Source of the DNA: Siphonobacter sp. SORGH_AS_0500
Lineage (GTDB): Bacteria > Bacteroidota > Bacteroidia > Cytophagales > Spirosomataceae
Direction: 5' to 3'
NCBI RefSeq assembly: GCF_002838835.1
Contig: NZ_NHPP01000004.1
Location: 248,001 to 312,000, forward strand
DNA length: 64,000 bases
The notes under the pieces are model-generated. The model did no database searches. It saw only the letters and a list, made by a program, of their open reading frames with translations, and was not told the origin of the DNA. The position numbers were made by a program, and so were the translations under genes. Shown here one piece after another: positions 56,120 through 64,000 of the stretch (the first letter of the stretch is position 1; every line of letters begins with the position of its first letter).

Positions 56120-57157
56120 TTATTTGGCAAAAGCATCGGCTAGTTTGTTTAATTCCGCATCCGTAGCTCCGCCGGAAGTAATCACGACCCGATACCGGAA
56201 AACAACAGACTGTCCCTTCTTCAATTGATAGTTGAGCTCTTTTTTACCTTCTGTAAAAACCTTCTCACCTAATGGATTCAGGGCAAACAATCCGTAATCG
56301 CGGGCGTGCCAGAAAGTAGGATAGTTCACATTTTTAGGATGATCAATCATCGCAATGGAAACCGTTTCCTTCCCAATTTTTCCCGTCAGATTCATCCATC
56401 GACCCCGCGTACTCCACACTTTAGCACCTTCGATGCCCTCACTGGAACGATAGTTACCCGTTACGCCCGTATTGTCCAGCTTAGGAACTGCCGTTTCTAC
56501 GCCATTGGCATCCGTATATTTTTCTGCTTTCGTAGAAGGTAACTCCAACTGACGGGCTACGCGAATGGCAAACATGCCATCTTTAACATCCTTAAAATGA
56601 ACATCTTCGGTTGCTTTAAGAACGGTCATCCGATCAATGATGCGTTGCTTGTCTGTAGCGGTAAAGAAATAGGTGGTACGCTCTTCCAGTACTTTCCGAC
56701 CTTTACCGTTGTCTTCCAGCCAATCGGCAGTAACGGTTAACTCGGCTCGTTTTCCGTCCTTTTTAGCCTTGATTCCCGTGTGCCGAATGGTACCGTATTT
56801 GGCTTTGGGATTAGGTGGTGTGTTGGAATTATTCCAGTAGTCATATCCATTTACATCTTCATAATTAAACCAGATGCCTACGTGGTGAGGATGGTCTACT
56901 CGTTCGCCAGGACGTGGATCAATAGGCCAGCCGCGAGTAATAAGATTACCCTGAGGTGAATAAACGGGATAAAGCACGGCTTTTTTCAGTACCTGCTCTC
57001 CCGGATAGAAGTAACTGGTGAAGGGCTTTCCGTCCACAAGAACATTTACCTTTTTAGCTTTTTCGTCAGATTTCAGCTCAATCATTTTTTGCCCCATTAC
57101 CTGAACGCTGAGGAAAAAGGCTGAGCTACATAATAGAAGTTTAGAGAGAGAAGTCAT
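56120..57157 (-). CDS. DUF6807 (PmoA-like) exported protein
   Basis: 345 aa. Signal peptide (MTSLSKLLLCSSAFFLSVQVMGQ). VNVLVDGKPFTSYFYPGEQVLKKAVLYPVYSPQGN, RVDHPHHVGIWFNYEDVNGYDYW and STRGRWMNLTGKIGKETVSIAMIDHP are typical. The family carries the name PmoA family protein in annotation, but it is not the particulate methane monooxygenase; a role in sugar-related metabolism is likely but unproved. Monocistronic. Confidence 0.85.
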   Translation of the reverse strand: MTSLSKLLLCSSAFFLSVQVMGQKMIELKSDEKAKKVNVLVDGKPFTSYFYPGEQVLKKAVLYPVYSPQGNLITRGWPIDPRPGERVDHPHHVGIWFNYEDVNGYDYWNNSNTPPNPKAKYGTIRHTGIKAKKDGKRAELTVTADWLEDNGKGRKVLEERTTYFFTATDKQRIIDRMTVLKATEDVHFKDVKDGMFAIRVARQLELPSTKAEKYTDANGVETAVPKLDNTGVTGNYRSSEGIEGAKVWSTRGRWMNLTGKIGKETVSIAMIDHPKNVNYPTFWHARDYGLFALNPLGEKVFTEGKKELNYQLKKGQSVVFRYRVVITSGGATDAELNKLADAFAK

Positions 57158-58057
57158 AGAGTAGTAATGTTAAATCCATGCGAAACTACCAATGATATGA
57201 CCCTTAACCATGGTGCTAACCCCACAAAGCATTCATTATTTATTACTGAGAGAAAATTAAGGACAAGCGAAATGGAAGATTACAGGAGAATAGAAATCTC
57301 TAATTTAAATGTAGATACAGTTAATTTGAAAACTAATCTAATTTAATAAAAACTTATATAATAAGTGTAAATATAATAGCTTTACAGGCTATTAAAATCC
57401 GGTAAAATAAAAAAGAATGATAGTGTATCTAAATTTGCATGAATAATGTTTTCATAAGTTGTTCATCCTGAATAGAATAAAATTTTAAAATTGTACATAT
57501 TATCTTTTGGTAATATATGTACAAGTGTAAATTATAATTTAAGTATTTGATAGTCAATAGTTTCTGTATAAGGAAGAGTGGGATGAATAAATTTATTTAC
57601 TGGATTATTTTAAGAAATAATTATCAAAATAAATTTTAAAAAATAGCTTTTTAGCGTGTTTACTCACTAAAATAAGTCATTGACTACCCTTCAAGTTTAG
57701 TTTACCTACATTTATAAAATTCAGGTACCTAAATACGCTATATTTGTAGTACTTATAAGAAACCGAATTACCCGCCATAAGGAATTGCATCTTTTCTTAA
57801 ACTTATTCAGAGCTCTGTTAAGAGATGCATTGCAAGAACTTAAATCCGGTTTGGATTAACCTATGAATACTCAAGAGGAAGAGAGGCTTTTTACAAGAGG
57901 GCAAACGACTAAGGAGTCTTCTCTTTCTCGAGAGTAGTTTTGTATCGCTACTACTGTTCTGTCCGTGCAACTGTTCAAAAGCACCAGAAACACCATATTA
58001 GGGAACGCTAGTCTCCTGACGAATACAACCTACCACGCCTAAATCATTACTACGAAC
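57158..58057. other. AT-rich gap, mostly featureless
   Basis: About 900 nt, the first 600 of them very AT-rich. A partly palindromic element at about 57787-57831 has a GCATCT...AGATGC pairing with a 3-nt bulge and a central CAGAGCTCTG. It may be regulatory for the microprotein gene. No ORF is convincing here. Confidence 0.45.
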
Positions 58058-58204
58058 ATGGCTACTACGAAGTGTTGCCCTTTTTGCAAAGCTTCAGAGA
58101 TAGAACGCCGCCGCCGTCCTGCAGCGATTCGTACCTTTCTCTTTTTTATTCCTTTGAAGTGGTTTATCTGTCTAAGATGTAGAAGATTTTTTGCTAAACT
58201 TTAA
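58058..58204 (+). CDS. Zinc-ribbon microprotein, 48 aa
   Basis: A short ORF with a clear composition: ATG at 58058 and TAA at 58202-58204. The protein starts MATTKCCPFCKASEIERRRR, continues PAAIRTFLFFIPLKWFICLR, and ends CRRFFAKL. Two CxxC pairs (Cys 7 and Cys 10, Cys 38 and Cys 41) frame a basic and hydrophobic middle, so a zinc ribbon is likely. Small proteins with CPxC...R-rich...P...C..C..RFF are found in many bacteria, function unknown. An intrinsic terminator follows 29 nt later, which supports transcription. The gene is usually missed because of its size. Confidence 0.7.
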   Translation: MATTKCCPFCKASEIERRRRPAAIRTFLFFIPLKWFICLRCRRFFAKL

Positions 58205-58233
58205 AAAACAACATTTAATACGGAGAATACATA

Positions 58234-58268
58234 AATAAACGGAGCATTATTGCTCCGTTTATTATTTT
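58234..58268 (+). terminator. Terminator after the microprotein gene
   Basis: A 13-bp stem (AATAAACGGAGCA with TGCTCCGTTTATT), loop of 4 nt, then T-rich sequence. Confidence 0.8.
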
Positions 58269-58402
58269 TATAGGGTCATATAAATGGTATTGGTTAATTC
58301 TAATTAAAATTAATATCAAGTGATAATAATTTAATGGTTAGTAATTAGGTAATACAAGATAAGTTAATCAATCGGTGTTGAAATCAGGTAAACGTTAATC
58401 CA

Positions 58403-59176
58403 ATGCAGGAAAATCGTGTGCGAGTATTAATCATTGAAGATGAAGCCGTTTTGGCAATGGATTTATGTGATACCCTCGAAACCGAAGGTTATTATGTAGT
58501 TGGAATTGCAAACAATGGAAAAAGAGCTTTAGAAATCTACCAGCAAAACCAGGTTGACCTGGTGCTTTGTGACATTAATATTAAAGGGGAATGGGATGGG
58601 ATCGAAACCATAAATCAGTTGCAGAACATTAAAAATGTTCCAGTTATTTATATTACTGCATTGGCCGACAAGGAAACCAAAGACCGGGCTAAACTTACCT
58701 ATCCAGCTGCCTATTTATTCAAGCCTATTAATAATGCTAATCTGAATATTTCTATTGAATTGGCTATTCAGAACTTTTTAGCCCGGGATGCTTCTGGTTA
58801 TACGAAAGATCAGAATAAGATTACGGATAAAGATGTTCAATCTAAAGAAGTCATATTGAAAATTGAGCAATCTATCTTCATCAAACATAATTATCAGTTC
58901 GTGCGAATTGATATGCAGGATATCATTTACCTGGAAGCTGATAATACGTATACAACGATTGTAACCAGCGATAAAAAATATTCGATTCGTTTAACCCTGA
59001 ATTTGACATTACTGCGACTTGGGGTCGAAAAATTAATGCGGGTACATCGCTCATATGCGGTTAATGTTCGTAAGATAAAGAGTTTCAATGAAAAAGAAAT
59101 TGTCGCTGATCAGTACACCATTCCCATGGGACGGCAGTATAAAGATGAGTTCATGCGTATTTTCCAGATTAATTAA
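58403..59176 (+). CDS. LytTR-type response regulator
   Basis: 257 aa. REC domain (1-115): IEDEA acidic pair, phosphoacceptor Asp 57 (LVLCDINI), Thr 85 (YITA), Lys 108 (LFKPI). LytTR DNA-binding domain (about 150-257): YQFVRIDMQDIIYLEADNTYTTIVTSDKKYSI, then LMRVHRSYAVNVRKIKSF. It is 30 nt upstream of the histidine kinase gene and very likely its partner. Targets are unknown. Confidence 0.95.
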   Translation: MQENRVRVLIIEDEAVLAMDLCDTLETEGYYVVGIANNGKRALEIYQQNQVDLVLCDINIKGEWDGIETINQLQNIKNVPVIYITALADKETKDRAKLTYPAAYLFKPINNANLNISIELAIQNFLARDASGYTKDQNKITDKDVQSKEVILKIEQSIFIKHNYQFVRIDMQDIIYLEADNTYTTIVTSDKKYSIRLTLNLTLLRLGVEKLMRVHRSYAVNVRKIKSFNEKEIVADQYTIPMGRQYKDEFMRIFQIN

Positions 59177-59206
59177 TGGGTTTTGTATTCTCCAATATTG
59201 AATCGA

Positions 59207-61018
59207 ATGAGAAGTATTTTATTAACCCTTATCCTAAATCTGGGATTGTTTTTACCTACACAGGCTCAAACCTCTAAAATTCAGCCTTTTAATGCCTACC
59301 TAGAAAGTATTGAAAATTTACCGGAAAAGGCAAAGTTTGATTCGATCTCCAGATATGAAGCAAACATGTCGAACCATGCCCGATACATTGATTCAAAACA
59401 GGCTATTGATGAGTTATTGAAAATCGCTACGCATCTAAAGGATACCATCCTCCTGGGGAGAACCTATTTCTCGTATGGGCTTCTGGCAAGGGATAAAAGC
59501 AACCTGCCAGAAGCTCTATTGCATTACGAAAAAGCATTACATTTTTTCACTGTTACGAAAGAGGTAAAGCGTCAAGCCAAAATACTGGACTTCATTGGGT
59601 TCTCGTATATTTCGCTAAATGATTTTGCCTCGGCAGAGCCTTATTTTAAAAAGGGGATGGTACTAGCTAATTCCATACAGGATAAAGACCTGATTATCCA
59701 GTTTAATATGGAATTGGCTACGATGGAGGATATGCGTAAAAATTATGCAAAAGCTCTTACATACAATAGCAAAGCCATGAAATACGCTGGTAACCAGAAA
59801 GAAGAATATTTAATGATCTGGTTTAACCGGGGCATTATTTATAAAAATGCCGGTATGTATAAAGAGTCTGAAGCTATGTATAAAGAATGCTTGGCCATAG
59901 CCAATCGAAAAAATGACAATTACATAAAAGGATATATTTACATGAATTATCCTAATACGTTGATTGCCTTGAATCGATTAGACGAAGCTGAGAAGTATGC
60001 TAAAATGGCTCTTCAATGGTGCGAAATTCAGCCTGAAAGATACCGATATGAACAGGAAATATACGGTACATTAACGAAAATATCGGAACGAAAAGAGGAT
60101 TTTAAAAGTGCATTTCAGTATCAGAAAAAATGGATTGCGTCCAACGATACGGTCAATAGAACGGACAAAAATAAGCAACTAGCAGAGGCAGAAACCCGCT
60201 TCAAAACGCAGGAAAAAGAACAGGAAATTATTCGTTTGGACGAAGAAAATACCTCTAAAAGCAGACAATTCTGGTGGCTATTTTGCGGGGCAGGTGCCTT
60301 ACTAATTATGTTCACTGTAGCCTTATGGCAATACAGACGTATTCGACAGGTGAATAAGGAGTTGGAGTCGACAAATGCTCTAATATGGAGTCGCAATAAA
60401 CAGATAAGTGAACAGTCTGATCAGTTGAAAAATCTGATGAAAGAACTGCATCACCGGGTTAAAAATAACCTGGCCATTATTTCCAGTTTATTACGATTGC
60501 AATCCACCCGACTGGAAGACGAGGGAGCCGTAAAAGCTGTAAAAGAAGGCCAGCAACGGGTAGAAGCCATGTCTCTGATTCACCAGAAACTCTACGAAAG
60601 TGAGAATATAACGAAGGTGAATATGAAAGAATATATTAGTGATCTGGCCCAAGGATTGTTATACGCTTACGGCTATAAAATTGAAGATTTCGATTTACGA
60701 GTGGATATTGCTGAAATAGAGCTTGACGTAGAAGTAGCCGTTCCTTTAGGATTAATACTCAACGAGATTATTACTAATTCATTTAAACATGCGTTCGCAC
60801 ATATTGATAACCCACAATTGAGTATCATCCTAAATGAAAATAAACCATTTCATTTGGAAATTAAAGATAATGGTCCCGGAATAGATATGAATAAATGGCA
60901 ACAGCCAACGGGCTCTTTTGGGAAACGATTGATTGTTATACTAAGTGAACAAATTGGGGCAATTCTGAAGGTTAATAATGAAAATGGAACACGATTTGAT
61001 TTAGTGATGACTGTATAA
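59207..61018 (+). CDS. TPR-containing histidine kinase (HisKA_2 family)
   Basis: 603 aa from the ATG at 59207; a TTG at 59183 is less likely. Signal peptide (MRSILLTLILNLGLFLPTQAQ), about six TPR-like repeats (50-330), one membrane helix (357-377), then a cytoplasmic kinase. HisKA_2 motif ELHHRVKNNLAIISSLLRLQS, with His 415/416, and the N box NEIITNSFKHAF and G1 box DNGPGID of the HATPase. Pairs with the LytTR regulator just upstream. The TPR repeats in the periplasm suggest a protein or peptide ligand. Confidence 0.92.
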   Translation: MRSILLTLILNLGLFLPTQAQTSKIQPFNAYLESIENLPEKAKFDSISRYEANMSNHARYIDSKQAIDELLKIATHLKDTILLGRTYFSYGLLARDKSNLPEALLHYEKALHFFTVTKEVKRQAKILDFIGFSYISLNDFASAEPYFKKGMVLANSIQDKDLIIQFNMELATMEDMRKNYAKALTYNSKAMKYAGNQKEEYLMIWFNRGIIYKNAGMYKESEAMYKECLAIANRKNDNYIKGYIYMNYPNTLIALNRLDEAEKYAKMALQWCEIQPERYRYEQEIYGTLTKISERKEDFKSAFQYQKKWIASNDTVNRTDKNKQLAEAETRFKTQEKEQEIIRLDEENTSKSRQFWWLFCGAGALLIMFTVALWQYRRIRQVNKELESTNALIWSRNKQISEQSDQLKNLMKELHHRVKNNLAIISSLLRLQSTRLEDEGAVKAVKEGQQRVEAMSLIHQKLYESENITKVNMKEYISDLAQGLLYAYGYKIEDFDLRVDIAEIELDVEVAVPLGLILNEIITNSFKHAFAHIDNPQLSIILNENKPFHLEIKDNGPGIDMNKWQQPTGSFGKRLIVILSEQIGAILKVNNENGTRFDLVMTV

Positions 61019-61026
61019 AGGATATG

Positions 61027-61062
61027 AATAAAAAAAGGCTGCATAGGCAGCCTTTTTTTATT
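61027..61062. terminator. Bidirectional terminator
   Basis: Perfect 16-bp arms AATAAAAAAAGGCTGC and GCAGCCTTTTTTTATT, 4-nt loop, between the kinase gene and the MHS transporter gene. Confidence 0.85.
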
Positions 61063-62517
61063 CGTCTTCCAGCTTACTGCCGGCGGTTTCCTTGATGAAA
61101 ATCATCCCTACAATGAAAGAAATGGACGTTAATAAAATAGGGTAATAAAGACCGGCAAATTTTGAGCCTGTTAAACTCCCCAACCACGTAGCTACGAATG
61201 GTGAGCAACCACCAAATATTCCATTAGCAACATTGTAAGGGATGGAAAGTGACGTATATCGAATTTTTGTAGGAAATAATTCCACTAAAAAAGCAGCAAT
61301 GGGCCCATAGGCCATCGTTGCAAATAAGACCTGAATAAAGACTAATAACCCAACGATAAAAAGAGTAGTGCTAGGAAGTATGATTTCAGTTTTTATTTCT
61401 GTTTTCCCGTTAGGAAGCTTAACATACGTTTGCGTTAATTTTTTGCCATCCGTGTAAGTAGAAACCTGAGCTTCGGGAGTGATTTTAGTTTCCAGGATAG
61501 TGCCGCTATTGACTGCGTGATCTAATCCTTTGTAGAGTGGATATAAAAACAAACTAGCTCCCAATAAACCCGCCATCATTACCTTTTTACGGCCAATTCG
61601 ATCGGATAAGGTTCCGAAAATAACGAAGAATGGCGTGGCACAGGTAACGGCAACAGCCATTACTGTTTGGGCCGAACTATATTCAACATTCAGAATTTTA
61701 GTGATGAAAATCTGGGCGTAAAACTGGCTGGTGTGCCAGATGGCTCCCTGACCAATAATGGCTCCAAACATTGCAATTAACATAAGCCGAACATTGGCTT
61801 TACTCTTAAAAGCATCCCGTAAAGGAGTTTTGGTAATGTTACCTTCTTTCTTAAGCTTGGCGAACGCGGGGGATTCATCCATATTTCTGCGAATGAAATA
61901 GGAGAGGACAACCAGAAAACCAGACAAAGCAAAGGGTAATCGCCAGCCCCATTCGTTGAATACTGATTTTCCTAACGTAAACTGACAGCCGAGAATAACG
62001 ATAATGGAGATGAAAAAGCCAATGGAAGCCGTCGTTTGGATATAACTGGTAAACTTACCTCTCTGATTATCAGGAGAATGTTCGGCTACATATGTAGCCG
62101 CACCGCCATATTCGCCCCCAAGAGCCAACCCCTGCAAAACCCGCAGTACTAACAGAATAATTGGGGCCAAAATGCCAATAGAAGCGTACTGTGGGATAAA
62201 TGCAATGGCGAACGTACTGCCGCCCATCAGCATCAGTGTAACCAGAAAAGTATATTTTCGCCCGATCATATCACCTAACCTGCCAAAGACAATGGCCCCG
62301 AAAGGACGAGCCACAAATCCGGCTCCGTGGGTGGCCAGGGTACTTAAGAACGCGGCGGCAGGGTTTTCTGGCGGGAAAAACTTGGTAGAAATAATGGCTG
62401 CCAGGCTGCCAAAAATGTAGAAATCATACCATTCAATTACGGTTCCGGCGGAAGAAGCGAATATTACTTCCCAAAGACGTTTTTTTGAAGTAATCAGGGA
62501 GACGTTTTACTTTGCAT
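61058..62517 (-). pseudogene. MHS-family MFS transporter, frameshifted by one missing base
   Basis: Most of the frame (61058-62314 and upstream) has no ATG; the true start is the ATG at 62517, MQSKTSP, whose frame is lost at a GGG on the plus strand (62497-62499). With one more base the N-terminus continues LITSKKRLWEVIFASSAGTVIEWYDFYIFGSLAA and meets GFVARPFGAIVFGRLGDMIGRK, giving 486 aa. RLGDMIGRKYTF is the MHS signature, and FGTLSDRIGRKKVM the second copy. MHS members take up osmolytes or organic acids by proton symport. Probably sequencing error. Confidence 0.88.
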
Positions 62518-62628
62518 GTGTAGAGGTTTGACTGCTTGCCCGATGGAGCATTTGGTCGAAAAATAAGGTTATTTTGTTAATTTATTCTAGTATTGGAAGA
62601 AACTTTTCCGTACGCTTACCCGTCAAAT

Positions 62629-63834
62629 ATGTCCCTGATTTCAATCCTGACCCAGCCCGAAGTCCGTTCGTTTATTGCTCAACATCAGGATGAAGACTGG
62701 CAACGGTTGCTGCTCTCCGCACACCGTTTTCCGGGGTTACCCATTAAAGAGATTGCTCTGCAAATTCAGTGTAGACAGAAAGCAAAAGGAAAACTGCCTT
62801 CCTGGCTGGCGGCTTCTGACGTACTTTTTCCCGGAATCATTCCGCTGGAACAGTGCTCTTCCGAGCGGACCGCACGCTGGAAATCTTCCCTGATGCGTGG
62901 CGATACTTATGCCGACCTGACGGGCGGAATGGGCGTAGATTTCTGGGCGGCTTCCGCTAATTTTCGAAAGGCGACGTATTGCGAGCAACAAGCTGATTTA
63001 TTTGAATTGACGAAATGGAATCTTCCTCAGGTTGGGCTTACCGCAGAAGTAAACTGGGTACCGGGCAATGGCGTGGAATGGTTAAAGGAAAGTACTGAAA
63101 AACTGGACTGGCTTTACTTGGACCCCGCTCGCCGGAATCAAAGCAATCAGAAAATGGTTTACTTGTCAGACTGTGAACCTAATGTATTGGAAATCAGAGA
63201 TTTATTACTTGAAAAGGCCAATAATGTATTGATAAAACTTTCGCCCATGCTGGATATTGACCTGGCGGTGAAACAGTTACAATGCGTGCAGAAAGTATAT
63301 GTGATTGCAGTGGAAGATGAGGTGAAGGAATTACTTTTTCAGGTTAGTAATCAACGGACCGAAACGGAAATAGTCGCAGTAAATCTTTTAAAGAACAATC
63401 AGGAACAGAAGTTTACTTTTACCAGAGCGGAAGAGCAGTCGGCAAGCCCCCCATTTTCGCAACCCTTAACCTATTTATATGAGCCTAATGCAGCCCTTTT
63501 AAAAGCCGGAGCTTTCAAAAGTATTGCCGGAGATTCCTTATACAAACTGGCGGTAAGTAGTCATTTATATACATCGGATAGTTACAAGCCTGAATTTCCC
63601 GGACGGATTTTTAAAATCAATGCGGTAACTAAGGCTGATAAAAAGGAAATTCATCGATTAATACCTTCAGGAAAAGCTCATATTACGGTGCGTAACTTTC
63701 CAATGGGAGTGGCAGATTTAAGGAAAAAACTGAGTTTAAACGATGGAGGAGAGGTGTATGTATTTGCTACTTCGGATGAAAATCAGAAGAAATTAATCCT
63801 GGTTACCGAAAAAGTAAATCCAGAAAAGTTATAG
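62629..63834 (+). CDS. Class I SAM methyltransferase (THUMP-like)
   Basis: 401 aa from the ATG at 62629; an upstream TTG at 62593 is less likely. An N-terminal helical domain (SILTQPEVRSFIAQHQDEDWQ) precedes the SAM-binding motif YADLTGGMGVDFWAAS and YLDPARRNQSNQK, which resembles motif IV of RNA/DNA methyltransferases. The C-terminal part (YEPNAALLKAGAFKSIA, LHIS-type strand) is THUMP-like. Methylates an RNA or protein; substrate unknown. Confidence 0.82.
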   Translation: MSLISILTQPEVRSFIAQHQDEDWQRLLLSAHRFPGLPIKEIALQIQCRQKAKGKLPSWLAASDVLFPGIIPLEQCSSERTARWKSSLMRGDTYADLTGGMGVDFWAASANFRKATYCEQQADLFELTKWNLPQVGLTAEVNWVPGNGVEWLKESTEKLDWLYLDPARRNQSNQKMVYLSDCEPNVLEIRDLLLEKANNVLIKLSPMLDIDLAVKQLQCVQKVYVIAVEDEVKELLFQVSNQRTETEIVAVNLLKNNQEQKFTFTRAEEQSASPPFSQPLTYLYEPNAALLKAGAFKSIAGDSLYKLAVSSHLYTSDSYKPEFPGRIFKINAVTKADKKEIHRLIPSGKAHITVRNFPMGVADLRKKLSLNDGGEVYVFATSDENQKKLILVTEKVNPEKL

Positions 63835-63942
63835 TGAGTTTTTGTACTTATAAATTTAATTTTTCGTTATTAATTAGCCCTTAAATTACTTATTCCGTTA
63901 GAGGTATCAACACATCAAATTTACCTTCAAATTAATCCTTTT

Positions 63943-64000
63943 ATGAAAACGAAATTTTTGACTCTTGTCTTTTTGTTAATGAGTAGTGCAGGAGTATTCG
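63943..64000 (+). CDS. Exported protein, truncated by the window edge
   Basis: Only 19 codons are in the window: MKTKFLTLVFLLMSSAGVF, a signal-peptide-like start (two Lys and a hydrophobic core). The mature part and its identity lie outside. Confidence 0.45.
   Translation, partial: MKTKFLTLVFLLMSSAGVF

Noticed and set aside
62000..62320. GTG start of the MHS transporter at 62314
   Set aside because: The upstream code is open and conserved up to 62500, so the GTG is internal to the protein.

Overview
The window reads as a chromosomal segment of a Bacteroidota bacterium, most likely order Cytophagales. Supporting signs are a secreted protein with a type IX secretion (T9SS) sorting tail, candidate TAnnTTTG-type -7 boxes, lineage-typical families (DUF4290 next to murA, GSCFA, DUF4394, DUF6807, NIPSNAP), and the rpsF-rpsR-rplI order. 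I see no rRNA, tRNA, CRISPR array, prophage or intact insertion sequence.

Layout. 1-7.3 kb: a partial flavoprotein reductase, an HD-domain protein, a lipoprotein, an AT-rich orphan gene, a Dcp-like M3 peptidase, a DUF1877 protein and a two-repeat DUF4394 lipoprotein. 8-15 kb: a secreted GH13 glucosidase, a kinase-like orphan, a GT39-like membrane protein with pyrF, rfbC, a hot-dog (MaoC-like) protein and a ThiE/TenI-like protein. 15-21.6 kb: a thiamine operon on the minus strand, TPP riboswitch-thiS-thiC-thiD-thiE-thiG-thiH-thiF, with most genes overlapping or nearly abutting. 21.7-23.4 kb: a tandem palindromic repeat, then rpsF-rpsR-rplI. 23.6-28.1 kb: a coiled-coil membrane protein, a YggS-type PLP protein, a GSCFA protein, and an Mrp/NifU-like iron-sulfur pair. 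28-31 kb: transglutaminase, Anbu-like proteasome peptidase and alpha-E protein, the pieces of a predicted peptide-tagging and proteolysis system, without the expected ATP-grasp enzyme. 31-34 kb: atpA-atpG. 34-43 kb: secreted T9SS nuclease-like protein, SGNH esterase, FKBP isomerase, S41 protease and NIPSNAP protein. 43-49 kb: YdjC-type deacetylase, murA, DUF4290, a 1.5-kb non-coding repeat island, and an SPFH/Arc pair. 49-58 kb: M1 peptidase, DUF1080, GNAT, DoxX, MFS, mgsA with a P-loop kinase, and DUF6807. 58-64 kb: a 48-aa zinc-ribbon microprotein not previously called, a LytTR regulator with its TPR histidine kinase, an MHS-type transporter, a THUMP-like methyltransferase, and the start of a secreted protein.

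A striking window-wide pattern is that eight genes (rfbC, rplI, the Anbu peptidase, S41 protease, NIPSNAP, GNAT, and two MFS transporters) are each broken by exactly one missing base, and adding one base restores a full-length, family-like protein. The most economical reading is deletion-type sequencing error, so these genes are probably intact in the organism. The most interesting biology is the Anbu/alpha-E/transglutaminase locus, the protein-kinase-like orphan at 10.0-11.1 kb, the zinc-ribbon microprotein, the repeat island at 46.6-47.9 kb, and the loss of cysteines at otherwise canonical positions in ThiF, Mrp and MurA.
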